A stretch of DNA of 64,000 nucleotides from assembly GCA_965200505.1 (NCBI GenBank), contig OZ241343.1, forward strand, positions 930,001 through 994,000, given 5' to 3'. The DNA comes from VXNE01 sp965200505 (GTDB lineage: Bacteria; Pseudomonadota; Gammaproteobacteria; Pseudomonadales; Azotimanducaceae). The translations under genes and the position numbers were made by a program. Of this stretch, positions 54,075-61,469 are shown in pieces (position 1 is the stretch's first letter; the number at the start of each line of letters is the position of its first letter). Below the pieces are notes generated by a model. That model did no database searches. It saw nothing but the letters and a program-made list of their open reading frames with translations, and was not told where the DNA came from.

Positions 54075-56114
54075 TCACATCCAGATGACACGCTGCGCCC
54101 GCTCGATCACCCGCTGGTCGTGGGTGACGGCGATGATGGTGGTGGTCAGGCGCGCCAGGTTGTCCAGCACGCGCTGCTGCAGGGCGTCGTTCAGGTGCGC
54201 GGTACCCTCGTCGAGGATCAGCACCTTCGGCGCACGATGCACGGCGCGGGCGATCATCACCCGCTGGCGCTGGCCGCCGGAAAGGGTGGAGCCCATGTGC
54301 CCCACCAGCGTGAGGTATCCCATCGGCATGCGCTCGACCTCTTGGTGCAGGCAGGCGATGCGCGCCGCAGCTTCCACACGCGCCGGGTCCGCCCCCGCTT
54401 CGTCCAACGCGATGTTCTCCATCAGCGAGCCGGAGAACAGGTCGTCATCTTGCATCACCACGCCAAGCTGGCTGCGATAGTCCACGACATCTAGCTGCGC
54501 CAAGTCCACCCCATCCACCAGCAGCCGGCCGGAGGTCGGCCGCAGCAGCCCGCAAAGCAGCTTGACGAGGGTGGACTTGCCGGCACCAGACTGTCCGGCG
54601 ACGGCCACGAACTCGCCGGCGGCGATGTCGAAGTCCAGCCCATCGACCACCGCGTCTTCGGCCTCGCCGTACGAGAAGCACAGCCCATGTGCCACCAGCG
54701 CACCATGTAGCCGACATCGCCGGCCGGGGCGTTCTCCCGGCGCGTCGCGTTCCTCCAACGCGATGTCCGCTATCCGCTCCCGGTGCAGACGCAACATTCG
54801 CAGCTCCAGCGCACCCCGGATCAGCGCGTTAACTCGTCCGCCGAACATGCCGCTGTAGGAGGTGAACGCGAACAGCATGCCCAAAGTGAACTCCCCGGCG
54901 ATGACCTTTGCGGCGCCGAACAGCAGCATCGTCACCCCCTGCACACCGCTGACCACCGCCGCCGCAAAACCAATGTGGAGACCGAACCGCGCCAGCCGGG
55001 CACCGGCGTTGATCGACTCCACATAGCGCGTCCCCCAAGCGTCCTCGCGCTGCGACTCGGCACCCAGCAGCTGGATGGCGCGGTGCCGCTCAATGTTCTC
55101 GATGAAGCTGGAGTGCTCCCGCGCCCCCGCCGCGATGGACTCGTGGGTGAGGTCTCGCAACGGCGCGTAACTTCCCAACCGCAGCAGGGCCAAAATCGCC
55201 ATGAAGCCGCACACGGCGAAGGCCATGTCCCAAGCGTAGAGCAGCAGCGCCGCCAGCGAGCCAAGCGCCATCACACCATCCACGACGAGCGCAAACGCCC
55301 CCGTGCTGAGGAACCTCCGGATGGGCTCCGCAGACTCGAAGCGTGACATCACGTCGCCGGTGTGGCGGGCCGCGAACCACGCATCCGGCAGCCGCAGCAT
55401 GTGATGCGCGAGGCCAGTGACCATGCGGAACGCCGAGGAGTTCCCCACGTGCTGCACCAAGAGCCCGCGCAAGTATTCGATGGCCGCACCGATGATGGTG
55501 ATAAGACCAAAGCCGGTGGCGAGGGCAGCGGCGACATGCAGGTCTCCTTGGCGGACGCCTTGGTCCACCGTGAACTGCATGTTGAGGGGCATGACGAGCG
55601 CGAACGCCTGCAGCGCCACCGTCATGGCGAAGATGCCCCCAAGGGGCCGGCCAAGGCCCCGGAACGACCGCAGGAATGGCCGCAGCCCGATGGTCTTGGC
55701 CTCCTGCTTCGGCGTGAACGCCGGAGTGGGCGCGACCTCCAGCGCCACGCCGGTGAACTTCCCGTCCACCTCGGCCAACGACGCGCGGCGCACCCCCACC
55801 GCAGGATCGACGATGACGGCCCTGTGGCGCGAGACGGATTTCAGCACCACGAAGTGGTCGAGTTCCCAGTGCAGGATGGCAGGCAGGCGCAGTTGCGGCA
55901 GTTCGTCGAGCTCCAGGCGCACGGCGCGACACTTGAGGCCGAGCCGTTCGGCGTAGCGCCGCATGGAGGCTAGGGTAGCGCCGCGCTGCGATACGCGGAA
56001 CTCAGCGCGGTGCTCACGCAGCGAGGCGCGATGGCCGTGGAAGCCGGCCACCATGGCGATGCAGGCGAGGCCGCACTCAGCCCGGTCCGCCTGCAGGACG
56101 ATGGGAACCCGCAT
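54075..56114 (-). CDS. Peptidase C39-containing ABC exporter (bacteriocin/RaxB type)
   Basis: 679 residues. The N-terminal C39 peptidase has Cys14 (AECGLACIAM), His87 (LDHFVV) and Asp103 (IVDPAVG), so the leader-cleaving triad is complete. A six-helix membrane domain follows, then an ATPase with Walker A GQSGAGKST at 507-515, LSGGQ at 611-615 and Walker B ending in LDEGTAHLN. Such exporters cut double-glycine leaders and secrete the core. It starts 12 nt after the HlyD-type gene and lies downstream of two GG-leader genes. Confidence 0.95.
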   Translation of the reverse strand: MRVPIVLQADRAECGLACIAMVAGFHGHRASLREHRAEFRVSQRGATLASMRRYAERLGLKCRAVRLELDELPQLRLPAILHWELDHFVVLKSVSRHRAVIVDPAVGVRRASLAEVDGKFTGVALEVAPTPAFTPKQEAKTIGLRPFLRSFRGLGRPLGGIFAMTVALQAFALVMPLNMQFTVDQGVRQGDLHVAAALATGFGLITIIGAAIEYLRGLLVQHVGNSSAFRMVTGLAHHMLRLPDAWFAARHTGDVMSRFESAEPIRRFLSTGAFALVVDGVMALGSLAALLLYAWDMAFAVCGFMAILALLRLGSYAPLRDLTHESIAAGAREHSSFIENIERHRAIQLLGAESQREDAWGTRYVESINAGARLARFGLHIGFAAAVVSGVQGVTMLLFGAAKVIAGEFTLGMLFAFTSYSGMFGGRVNALIRGALELRMLRLHRERIADIALEERDAPGERPGRRCRLHGALVAHGLCFSYGEAEDAVVDGLDFDIAAGEFVAVAGQSGAGKSTLVKLLCGLLRPTSGRLLVDGVDLAQLDVVDYRSQLGVVMQDDDLFSGSLMENIALDEAGADPARVEAAARIACLHQEVERMPMGYLTLVGHMGSTLSGGQRQRVMIARAVHRAPKVLILDEGTAHLNDALQQRVLDNLARLTTTIIAVTHDQRVIERAQRVIWM

Positions 56115-56126
56115 GGCCGCGGTAAC

Positions 56127-57371
56127 TCAGACGCGGCCCAACGCGCCCCGCAGCGGCTCGGCCAGCCAGTCTGCCAAGGTCGCACGGTCCCGTACCAGAT
56201 CGGCTGAAAGCGTCATGCCCGGCCGCAAGGCAGCGCGATGCTCCGGCGCTAGGCGAATGCCATCTGGAAACTCCACGTCAATGCGGAAGACGGGCGTTCC
56301 GGGCGCTAACCCGAAGTGCGCCTCCCCAACACCCAGCGTGGTCGCCGAGATGGCGAGCACCCGCCCCGTCTGAGCACCGTGCCGTCCATGCGGGAACGCG
56401 TCCAAGTGGACACGTACCTCCTGCCCGGGGCGCACGGACGCCATCGCCGCCGTCGGCGCGAAGAGGCGTGCCCGCAGCGGTTCCCCGGCCGGAACGATGT
56501 CCAGCAGCGCCTCCCCTGCACGCACTTGGTCGCCGGCCGACACGCGCACGGAACCCACCACGCCGCCCCGCGGGGCCAGCACTCCCGCGGCGCCCCGTCC
56601 ACGGACCCGCGATTCCTCCATTGCCAGCGCATGCCGGCTACCGGCTAGCGCCGCCCGCTCGCGGTCCGCCGCCATCACCAGCTGCTCCAGCCGCGCATCC
56701 CACCCCGCCAAGTCGGCGCGCAGCCGCCCCGCCCCACGCGAGGCCTCCAATGCCGAGAGAGACTGCACCCGCACGTCGTCCTCCAGTTGCCGCACGGCGG
56801 CCTTCGATAACGCGCCGGCCCTGAGCAACTGCAGGCCGTCACGCAGCTGCTGACGCGCCCGCACGAGCCGCGCCCGATGGTGCGCCACCTCGCGCTCTAG
56901 GTCGTGCAGCTCCTGCTCCTTCGCAGCGCGTTCCCGGTGGTGCAGCGCCCGGTCAACCTTCAGCCGTGCGGTGATCAGCCGTGCCCGCTCCTCGAGCGCT
57001 GTGCGTTGCGACGCCAACTCCTCGAGCAACTTGCGCTCCACCGTCCCGGACTCGTCGAGCCCCTCGATGGAGCCGAGCACCAGCAGCACTTCCCCGGCCT
57101 CCACCGTGTCCCCCGCTGCCACCAGCCGCCGCGCCACCACCCCGGCCCGCGGCGCCGACACTCGTGACCAGCCGGACGCCGGCGCAAGGTGGCCCCGTGC
57201 CTGCTCCTTGCGCGTGAACTCAAACAGCGTCGCGAACGCGACGAGGGCGCCGGCCGCAAACACCGCAAGCGCTCCAAGTGCCACGCCCGACAGTGGCCGC
57301 GACAGCAGCGGCGGCTGCCACGGCTCCACCCGGAACCGCTGGTTGGCTTCTTCCCGGAATAGGCTAGACAC
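56127..57371 (-). CDS. HlyD-family membrane fusion protein (periplasmic adaptor)
   Basis: 414 residues: cytoplasmic start, a membrane helix near residues 29-50, a biotinyl-lipoyl-like half (APRAGVVARRLVAAGDTVEAG), a long coiled coil, the second lipoyl half (APRGGVVGSVRVSAGDQV) and a beta-barrel. GTG at 57371 follows GGAGGCGGG. It should link the C39 exporter to an outer-membrane TolC-like channel; no TolC gene is in the island. Confidence 0.92.
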   Translation of the reverse strand: MSSLFREEANQRFRVEPWQPPLLSRPLSGVALGALAVFAAGALVAFATLFEFTRKEQARGHLAPASGWSRVSAPRAGVVARRLVAAGDTVEAGEVLLVLGSIEGLDESGTVERKLLEELASQRTALEERARLITARLKVDRALHHRERAAKEQELHDLEREVAHHRARLVRARQQLRDGLQLLRAGALSKAAVRQLEDDVRVQSLSALEASRGAGRLRADLAGWDARLEQLVMAADRERAALAGSRHALAMEESRVRGRGAAGVLAPRGGVVGSVRVSAGDQVRAGEALLDIVPAGEPLRARLFAPTAAMASVRPGQEVRVHLDAFPHGRHGAQTGRVLAISATTLGVGEAHFGLAPGTPVFRIDVEFPDGIRLAPEHRAALRPGMTLSADLVRDRATLADWLAEPLRGALGRV

Positions 57372-57447
57372 CCCGCCTCCAATGCGGCCGTCGGGCGCTG
57401 CCGATGCCCAATGCGCTTGGCCGCTTCGTGCGAAAACAAGTTAGAGT

Positions 57448-57485
57448 GGGCGGGTTCCCCCGAAGCACGGTGGGGGGACCCGCCC
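57448..57485 (-). terminator. Strong GC hairpin between peptide gene and exporter genes
   Basis: Arms GGGCGGGTTCCCCC and GGGGGGACCCGCCC pair over 14 bp with one mismatch, loop of 10 nt. No T-run follows directly, so it may be an attenuator or mRNA 3'-end stabiliser rather than a full terminator. It lies about 77 bp upstream of the HlyD-type start. Confidence 0.55.
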
Positions 57486-57524
57486 GAAGACGACGCTGGT
57501 GCTTGGGCACCGGCGTCAGCCAAT

Positions 57525-57550
57525 GCACCGCCCTAGGGGGAGGGCGGCGC
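57525..57550 (-). terminator. GC hairpin just after the second leader-peptide gene
   Basis: GCACCGCCCT, loop AGGGGG, AGGGCGGCGC: a 10-bp stem with one G-T pair, 35 nt after the stop of the 62-residue peptide gene. With the next hairpin it forms a tandem structure that could lower exporter expression relative to the peptide. Confidence 0.5.
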
Positions 57551-57584
57551 ACCGGCTTCGGAGAGGGCAGCGCCCCGGTGTGCG

Positions 57585-57773
57585 CTACCAGTTTTGGTTG
57601 GACCGCCAATGGTTGACGCCCGGGCCGGCGTCCGGCTCGGCACCGTACCCCGGTTGCCACCACTGCCTCTGCGGCGGCCGCGGCTCCGGTTGGGCGCGGT
57701 CGTCGCAGCCCTGCTGATTGTCGTCCACACCGCCGGAAACGCGGCGCATCTCGTCTTCATTGAGCAGTCTCAT
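57585..57773 (-). CDS. Double-glycine leader peptide, bacteriocin-like precursor (peptide 2)
   Basis: 62 residues. Leader MRLLNEDEMRRVSGG ends in GG at 14-15, the classic site for C39 peptidases. The core of 47 residues is hydrophilic with one Cys, several Trp (QWWQ, NHWR, QNW at the end) and many Pro, Gln and Gly. ATG at 57773 follows AAGGAGAAACCC and overlaps the original stop of the upstream protease pseudogene. The adjacent C39 exporter makes it a likely secreted peptide. No known bacteriocin class recognised. Confidence 0.8.
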   Translation of the reverse strand: MRLLNEDEMRRVSGGVDDNQQGCDDRAQPEPRPPQRQWWQPGYGAEPDAGPGVNHWRSNQNW

Positions 57774-58840
57774 GGGTTTCTCCTTGTCAAGACTTCCTCG
57801 GGTTGTGCCTTGGCCCTTGGGCCTCGGCGGTGGACCACTTGCCCGGCAGAGCCGTCCAAGCGATGTTCGGGTGCTTCGGCAACGGGTTCCTCGCTGGCCG
57901 GCTCGGCGTCCCCAGTTTCCTTGGGCACAAAGTATCCTACCCAAGTGGACTAGCCGCTCGACCCAATCGAAGCAAACTGCGTCGTACTTGAGCATGAGAT
58001 TCATGCCAACAGTGTTCTGCTGGTCCGCTGGAACCGGCTCGCCGTCGATGTGAAACTCCGTCACAGTAGCCATCAGCCGCTTGAATGTCTCGGAGCCCAC
58101 CTGAACTTCCGCCAACCTCGCCTTCGGAAGAGCTTTGGGTTCGAGCATCCTCAAGCCGTATGTACCGCGGGCCCAACTCACATATTCCAACCCATCGAGC
58201 TCATGAGCAAAGTTCCGCTCATTGATCCAAATGGATGATGCTCCGGTGTCAACCAACGCGGTTAGCGGTCTTCCATTCACTTCAATGTCTATACTTGGAG
58301 CGGCTCGACCGGTCGGTGCCAAGGCGATGGTTTGCGGAGTGAACGCGTTCACAGGCGGGTGATCTTCCAAAAACCGAACCTCACGCCGTCCCCACTCCGA
58401 GCAGGGCGTACCGAGCGCCGCCGCGACAAAACCGTCCATGCGGCGCCGAAACGCCTCAAGCTTCCCTGGCGTCTGGTCGACGTACGTCGAGGACCAATCC
58501 GGGAAGAACGACCAAAACCCAGCGGCATCTTGGGGAGTCTTGTCCAACAAGGCGCCGAGAGGGCCAACGCCGGGACACCTGTACCAGTAGAAGCAACGGC
58601 CAAGGTGTCAACATCCACGAGGTTCCGGCGAGGATGCGCAAAGAACGCCTCATAAGCCCTCCATGCGGACTCGAAGTTACCGGACTCGGTTTCCGTCATG
58701 ACGCGCTCCAGCAGTTCCCCACTGGTTGGAGATGAGGTTTCGCCGGCACCGGCGCAGCCGCCGATGCCAGCCATGAGCAAGAGCCGAACGAGTCGCTTCA
58801 TCAAGGTCTTGGTCCGAAAGCGCGTGTGTTCAGCTTTCAT
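57770..58840 (-). pseudogene. Second copy of retropepsin-like lipoprotein gene, frameshifted and deleted
   Basis: Close relative of the intact gene immediately upstream. ATG at 58840 overlaps that gene's stop. It keeps the signal (MKRLVRLLLMAGIGGC) and one DTGA motif. A one-base deletion near 58602 (CCAAGG where the intact copy has CCAAAGG) shifts the frame, and about 0.3 kb is missing near 57940, removing the second DTG domain. The original C-terminal frame ends in ATGA overlapping peptide 2. Two independent lesions make function unlikely. Confidence 0.85.
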
Positions 58841-60126
58841 CCTGTGCAAGACTTCCTCGGGTTCACGCTTCCGCACTTGCCTCGGCCGCTGGTCGGTTCG
58901 GCTTCCCCAGTTTCCTTGGGCACAGAGTAAACTCGAAACGGATTCAGTTCCCAGCCGAAGGCCGCGAACTGCAGCAACGTGTCCATGCCAATCACTACTT
59001 GGGGATGCCCCGTATCCGCTTCTCCAAAGCGTACGTCTGCCTCATAAATGCAGTGCCCCTTGAACGTGAAACGATCGCCAAAGCGGAACTCATGCTTACG
59101 TCCTTCGCCGAACCACTCGGAGCAGTACGTCAGATCAGATCCAGTGTCAACCTTTGCGAATGCTTGCTGACGCCGCTCTCCCTCAACCTGTACCTCAATT
59201 TGGAACGAGCCATGAAAGCGAGCAGTCGACGGTGCAACATTTCCACAAGAACCGATCGTCCCAAAGTGAACCAACTGTTCGACCCAATCGAAGCAAACCG
59301 AACCGTACTTGAGCAGAAAATTCATGCCGATGATGTTCTGTTGATCCGCCGGAACCGGCTCTCCGTCGATGTGGAACTCCAACACAGTGGCCAGCAGTCG
59401 CTTGAACGCTTCGGTGCCTACCCGAACTTTCTCCAACCTCGCCTTGGGCAACGCCATAGGTTTGTGCATGGTCAAACTGTATGTGCCGCGTGACCAACTC
59501 ACATATTCTACGCCATCATTCTCATGGGCAAAGAGCCGAGCATTCATCAAAATACTGGTCGCCCCGGTGTCAAGCATTGCGGTTAGCGGCCTTCCGTTCA
59601 CTTCAATGTCTATACTTGGAGCGGCTCGACCGGTCGGCACCAAGGCGACGGTTTGCGGAGTGAACGCGTTCACAGGCGGGTGATCTTCCAAAAACCGAAC
59701 CTCACGCTGTCCCCACTCCGAACAGGTCGTACCGAGCGCCGCGGCGACAAAACCGTCCATGCGGCGCCGAAACGCCTCAAGCTTCCCCGGCGTCTGGTCG
59801 ACGTACGTTGAGGACCAATCCGGGCAGAACGACCAGAACCCCGCGGCATCTTGGGGAGTCTTGTCCAACAAGGCGCCAAGAAGGCCAACGCCGGGACACC
59901 TGTACCAGTAGAAGCAACGACCAAAGGTATCCACAGGCACCGAGTTCCGGCGAGGATGCGCAAAGAACGCCTCGTAGGCATTCCATGCGGACTCGAAGTT
60001 CCCCAACTGGGTTTCCGTGATGACGCGCTCCAACAGTTCCCCACTGGTTGGAGGCGAAGTTTCGCTGGCACCGGCGCAGCCGCCGATGCCAGCGACGAGC
60101 AAGAGCTGAACGAATTGCTTCGTCAA
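58837..60126 (-). CDS. Lipoprotein with two retropepsin-like aspartyl protease domains
   Basis: 429 residues. Lipoprotein-type signal (LLLVAGIGGC, Cys17), then an alpha-helical region of about 130 residues, then two protease-like halves: DTGA at 186-189 with later IGMNFLLKY, and DTGS at 327-330 with IGMDTLLQFAAF. Two Asp-containing lobes in one chain could form a pepsin-like active site. Start is TTG at 60126, because no ATG is available; the sister copy has ATG one codon downstream of the equivalent site. It lies between peptide 1 and the pseudogene. Its substrate might be the secreted peptides; that is inference. Confidence 0.8.
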   Translation of the reverse strand: MTKQFVQLLLVAGIGGCAGASETSPPTSGELLERVITETQLGNFESAWNAYEAFFAHPRRNSVPVDTFGRCFYWYRCPGVGLLGALLDKTPQDAAGFWSFCPDWSSTYVDQTPGKLEAFRRRMDGFVAAALGTTCSEWGQREVRFLEDHPPVNAFTPQTVALVPTGRAAPSIDIEVNGRPLTAMLDTGATSILMNARLFAHENDGVEYVSWSRGTYSLTMHKPMALPKARLEKVRVGTEAFKRLLATVLEFHIDGEPVPADQQNIIGMNFLLKYGSVCFDWVEQLVHFGTIGSCGNVAPSTARFHGSFQIEVQVEGERRQQAFAKVDTGSDLTYCSEWFGEGRKHEFRFGDRFTFKGHCIYEADVRFGEADTGHPQVVIGMDTLLQFAAFGWELNPFRVYSVPKETGEAEPTSGRGKCGSVNPRKSCTG

Positions 60127-60154
60127 GATCTTGGTCCGGAAGGAGCGGGCGGAC

Positions 60155-60424
60155 TCAGCTCTCGTTCTCGTCCTTCTCCTCCTTGTCCCTCGCGGCGTCC
60201 TCGGTGCGCCCGCCGCACTTCACGTAAACGACGGGGCCACCGAATCTCCCGCTGACGGACACGGAACCAGTCGGAAGGGGTATCGTGACGCTGGCCGAGT
60301 AGCTTGCGCCTTGGTCAAAGTACTCCCCATTCGGGTTCTTCGAGCAGAAACGATCCGCGCGATCCTCGGTGTCTTCCGAAGCACCAGCGACGCTTCCCAT
60401 TTCGAGATCAGTGAGTTCTCTCAC
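60155..60424 (-). CDS. Double-glycine-type leader peptide, bacteriocin-like precursor (peptide 1)
   Basis: 89 residues. Leader VRELTDLEMGSVAGA ends in GA at 14-15 and lines up with the leader of peptide 2 (shared R, L, EM, V, G). C39 peptidases accept GA and GS as well as GG. The core is 74 residues with Cys27 and Cys70, a Ser/Gly-rich centre (SVTIPLPTGSVSVSG), FGGPVVYVKCGGR, and a charged tail. GTG at 60424 follows AAAAAGGAGAAAG. It has its own strong promoter upstream. Confidence 0.75.
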   Translation of the reverse strand: MRELTDLEMGSVAGASEDTEDRADRFCSKNPNGEYFDQGASYSASVTIPLPTGSVSVSGRFGGPVVYVKCGGRTEDAARDKEEKDENES

Positions 60425-60516
60425 AGTCTTTCTCCTTTTTTCGGTTTCGGTTTGGAGCGGCGACCAGGCCGCCACCCCGCTCGCCCCGCGGTCGAATCCA
60501 CGAGGCGATATGGATC

Positions 60517-60590
60517 ATACGAAGGGGAAGCGCGGCGACGTAAACGCCGCCGCGCTTCCCCTTCGTATTTTCATACGAAGGGGAAGCGCG
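60517..60590. repeat. Three-armed inverted/direct repeat upstream of peptide 1
   Basis: The motif ATACGAAGGGGAAGCGCG occurs at 60517-60534 and 60573-60590, and inverted at 60551-60568. The middle arm can pair with either outer arm: with the right arm it closes a GAAA loop, with the left arm a 16-nt loop and a longer stem. This allows two exclusive hairpins. It overlaps the predicted promoter, and transcripts would keep the middle-left hairpin at their 5' end. Confidence 0.85.
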
Positions 60591-60599
60591 CACTGTCAA
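60570..60599 (-). promoter_or_regulatory. Strong sigma-70-type promoter of the peptide island
   Basis: On the minus strand, TTGACA (60599-60594), an 18-bp spacer, then TATGAA (60575-60570). An A/T-rich tract precedes the -35 box and could be an UP element. Expected start about 60563, roughly 140 nt before the peptide 1 GTG. The -10 lies inside the repeat. Confidence 0.65.
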
Positions 60600-60757
60600 G
60601 GGAAATTTCGAACTTTTTCATTTTCTTATAACTCTCTGATTCAGCTTGGGATTATGCCATCAACGCCGAGTCCGCCGGATATCCGAGGCGATTCGTCGCT
60701 CGATTCCGGAGAGATCAGCCGAGCCCGAACGCCGCGGCGAGCGCATGACCTCCCTCG

Positions 60758-61133
60758 CTAGGCGGGTTTCCGCGTTGGCAGCCAGCCGTCGGTGACGGCG
60801 CGGCCTTCGGCGATGGCGACGTCCGGCAGGCCGATAGCGCTTTGCCATCGAACAGCAGCGGCCATATGCCGTGCTGCCAAGGGGCATCCGCGCCTCCCGG
60901 AAGAGCGCCTTCAAGGGCTTGATTACCCCCAAGGCCAACCGGTGTGATGCACTCGGTGCCGCGACGATGGCGTAGCGTGAAGGAACGCCCTTCGGCGAGG
61001 CCGCCGGCATCGCGGTGCCACTAAACACGCCGTGCGCCAGCGTGGTGCGTTCGCCGGATACCACGAGGCGTTCCTCCGGCTCGGGCGCAGTTGGTGCCAC
61101 GAGGTGCAGGTGGCAGCGTGGCGTTGCACCGAC
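60758..61133 (-). pseudogene. Diverged duplicate of the tilS 3' end
   Basis: About 375 bp aligning, by eye at roughly 80% identity, with the last part of intact tilS (61474-61860), including an equivalent stop: ...VTDGWLPTRKPA compared with VTDGWLPTWKPT. Frameshifts break the frame upstream. It begins exactly where the 108-residue lipoprotein gene stops. It lacks the PP-loop domain and cannot encode a working TilS. Confidence 0.85.
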
Positions 61134-61459
61134 TAATCGCTCTCCACGTCCCTGACACGCCCGCCGCACTTCAACCAAAACCTCGGCCCTACCTGTGCTA
61201 TTCCTTGTGGTTCTGGTGGCGGGGCCTCGAGTGGCCGCATCACTAAAGAGTCAATCTGGTCTTCGTGCTCGACTCCGTACGCGATTATGGCATCCGGGAA
61301 CTTCGGGCAAACGTGATGCGCGAACTCCAAGAAGTCGTCCAAGGACGGTGAGGTGGGATTAACGCAGCCTCCAATGCCAGCGATGAGCAAAAGCTGAACG
61401 AGTCGCTTCATCAAGGTCTTGGTGCCAAGCACCGTGTGAGTTCCCGTCTTCGTCTCCAT
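61133..61459 (-). CDS. Small lipoprotein with the island's shared signal peptide
   Basis: 108 residues from the ATG at 61459, which follows AGGGGAAGAC. TKTLMKRLVQLLLIAGIGGC (Cys32) is nearly the same signal as in both protease copies. The mature part of about 76 residues ends GPRFWLKCGGRVRDVES, resembling GPVVYVKCGGRTED in peptide 1. It has no protease motif. It may be a third island member, for example an immunity or binding lipoprotein; unproven. It lies 10 nt after tilS. Confidence 0.7.
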   Translation of the reverse strand: METKTGTHTVLGTKTLMKRLVQLLLIAGIGGCVNPTSPSLDDFLEFAHHVCPKFPDAIIAYGVEHEDQIDSLVMRPLEAPPPEPQGIAQVGPRFWLKCGGRVRDVESD

Positions 61460-61469
61460 GTCTTCCCCT

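Noticed and set aside
52728..54494. A 588-codon plus-strand frame opposite pyrG
   Set aside because: Shadow of pyrG and the start of the exporter gene; no recognisable family.
57585..58550. A single 321-codon gene joining the protease fragment and peptide 2
   Set aside because: The continuous frame is a by-product of the frameshift; peptide 2 has its own ribosome-binding site, ATG and leader.
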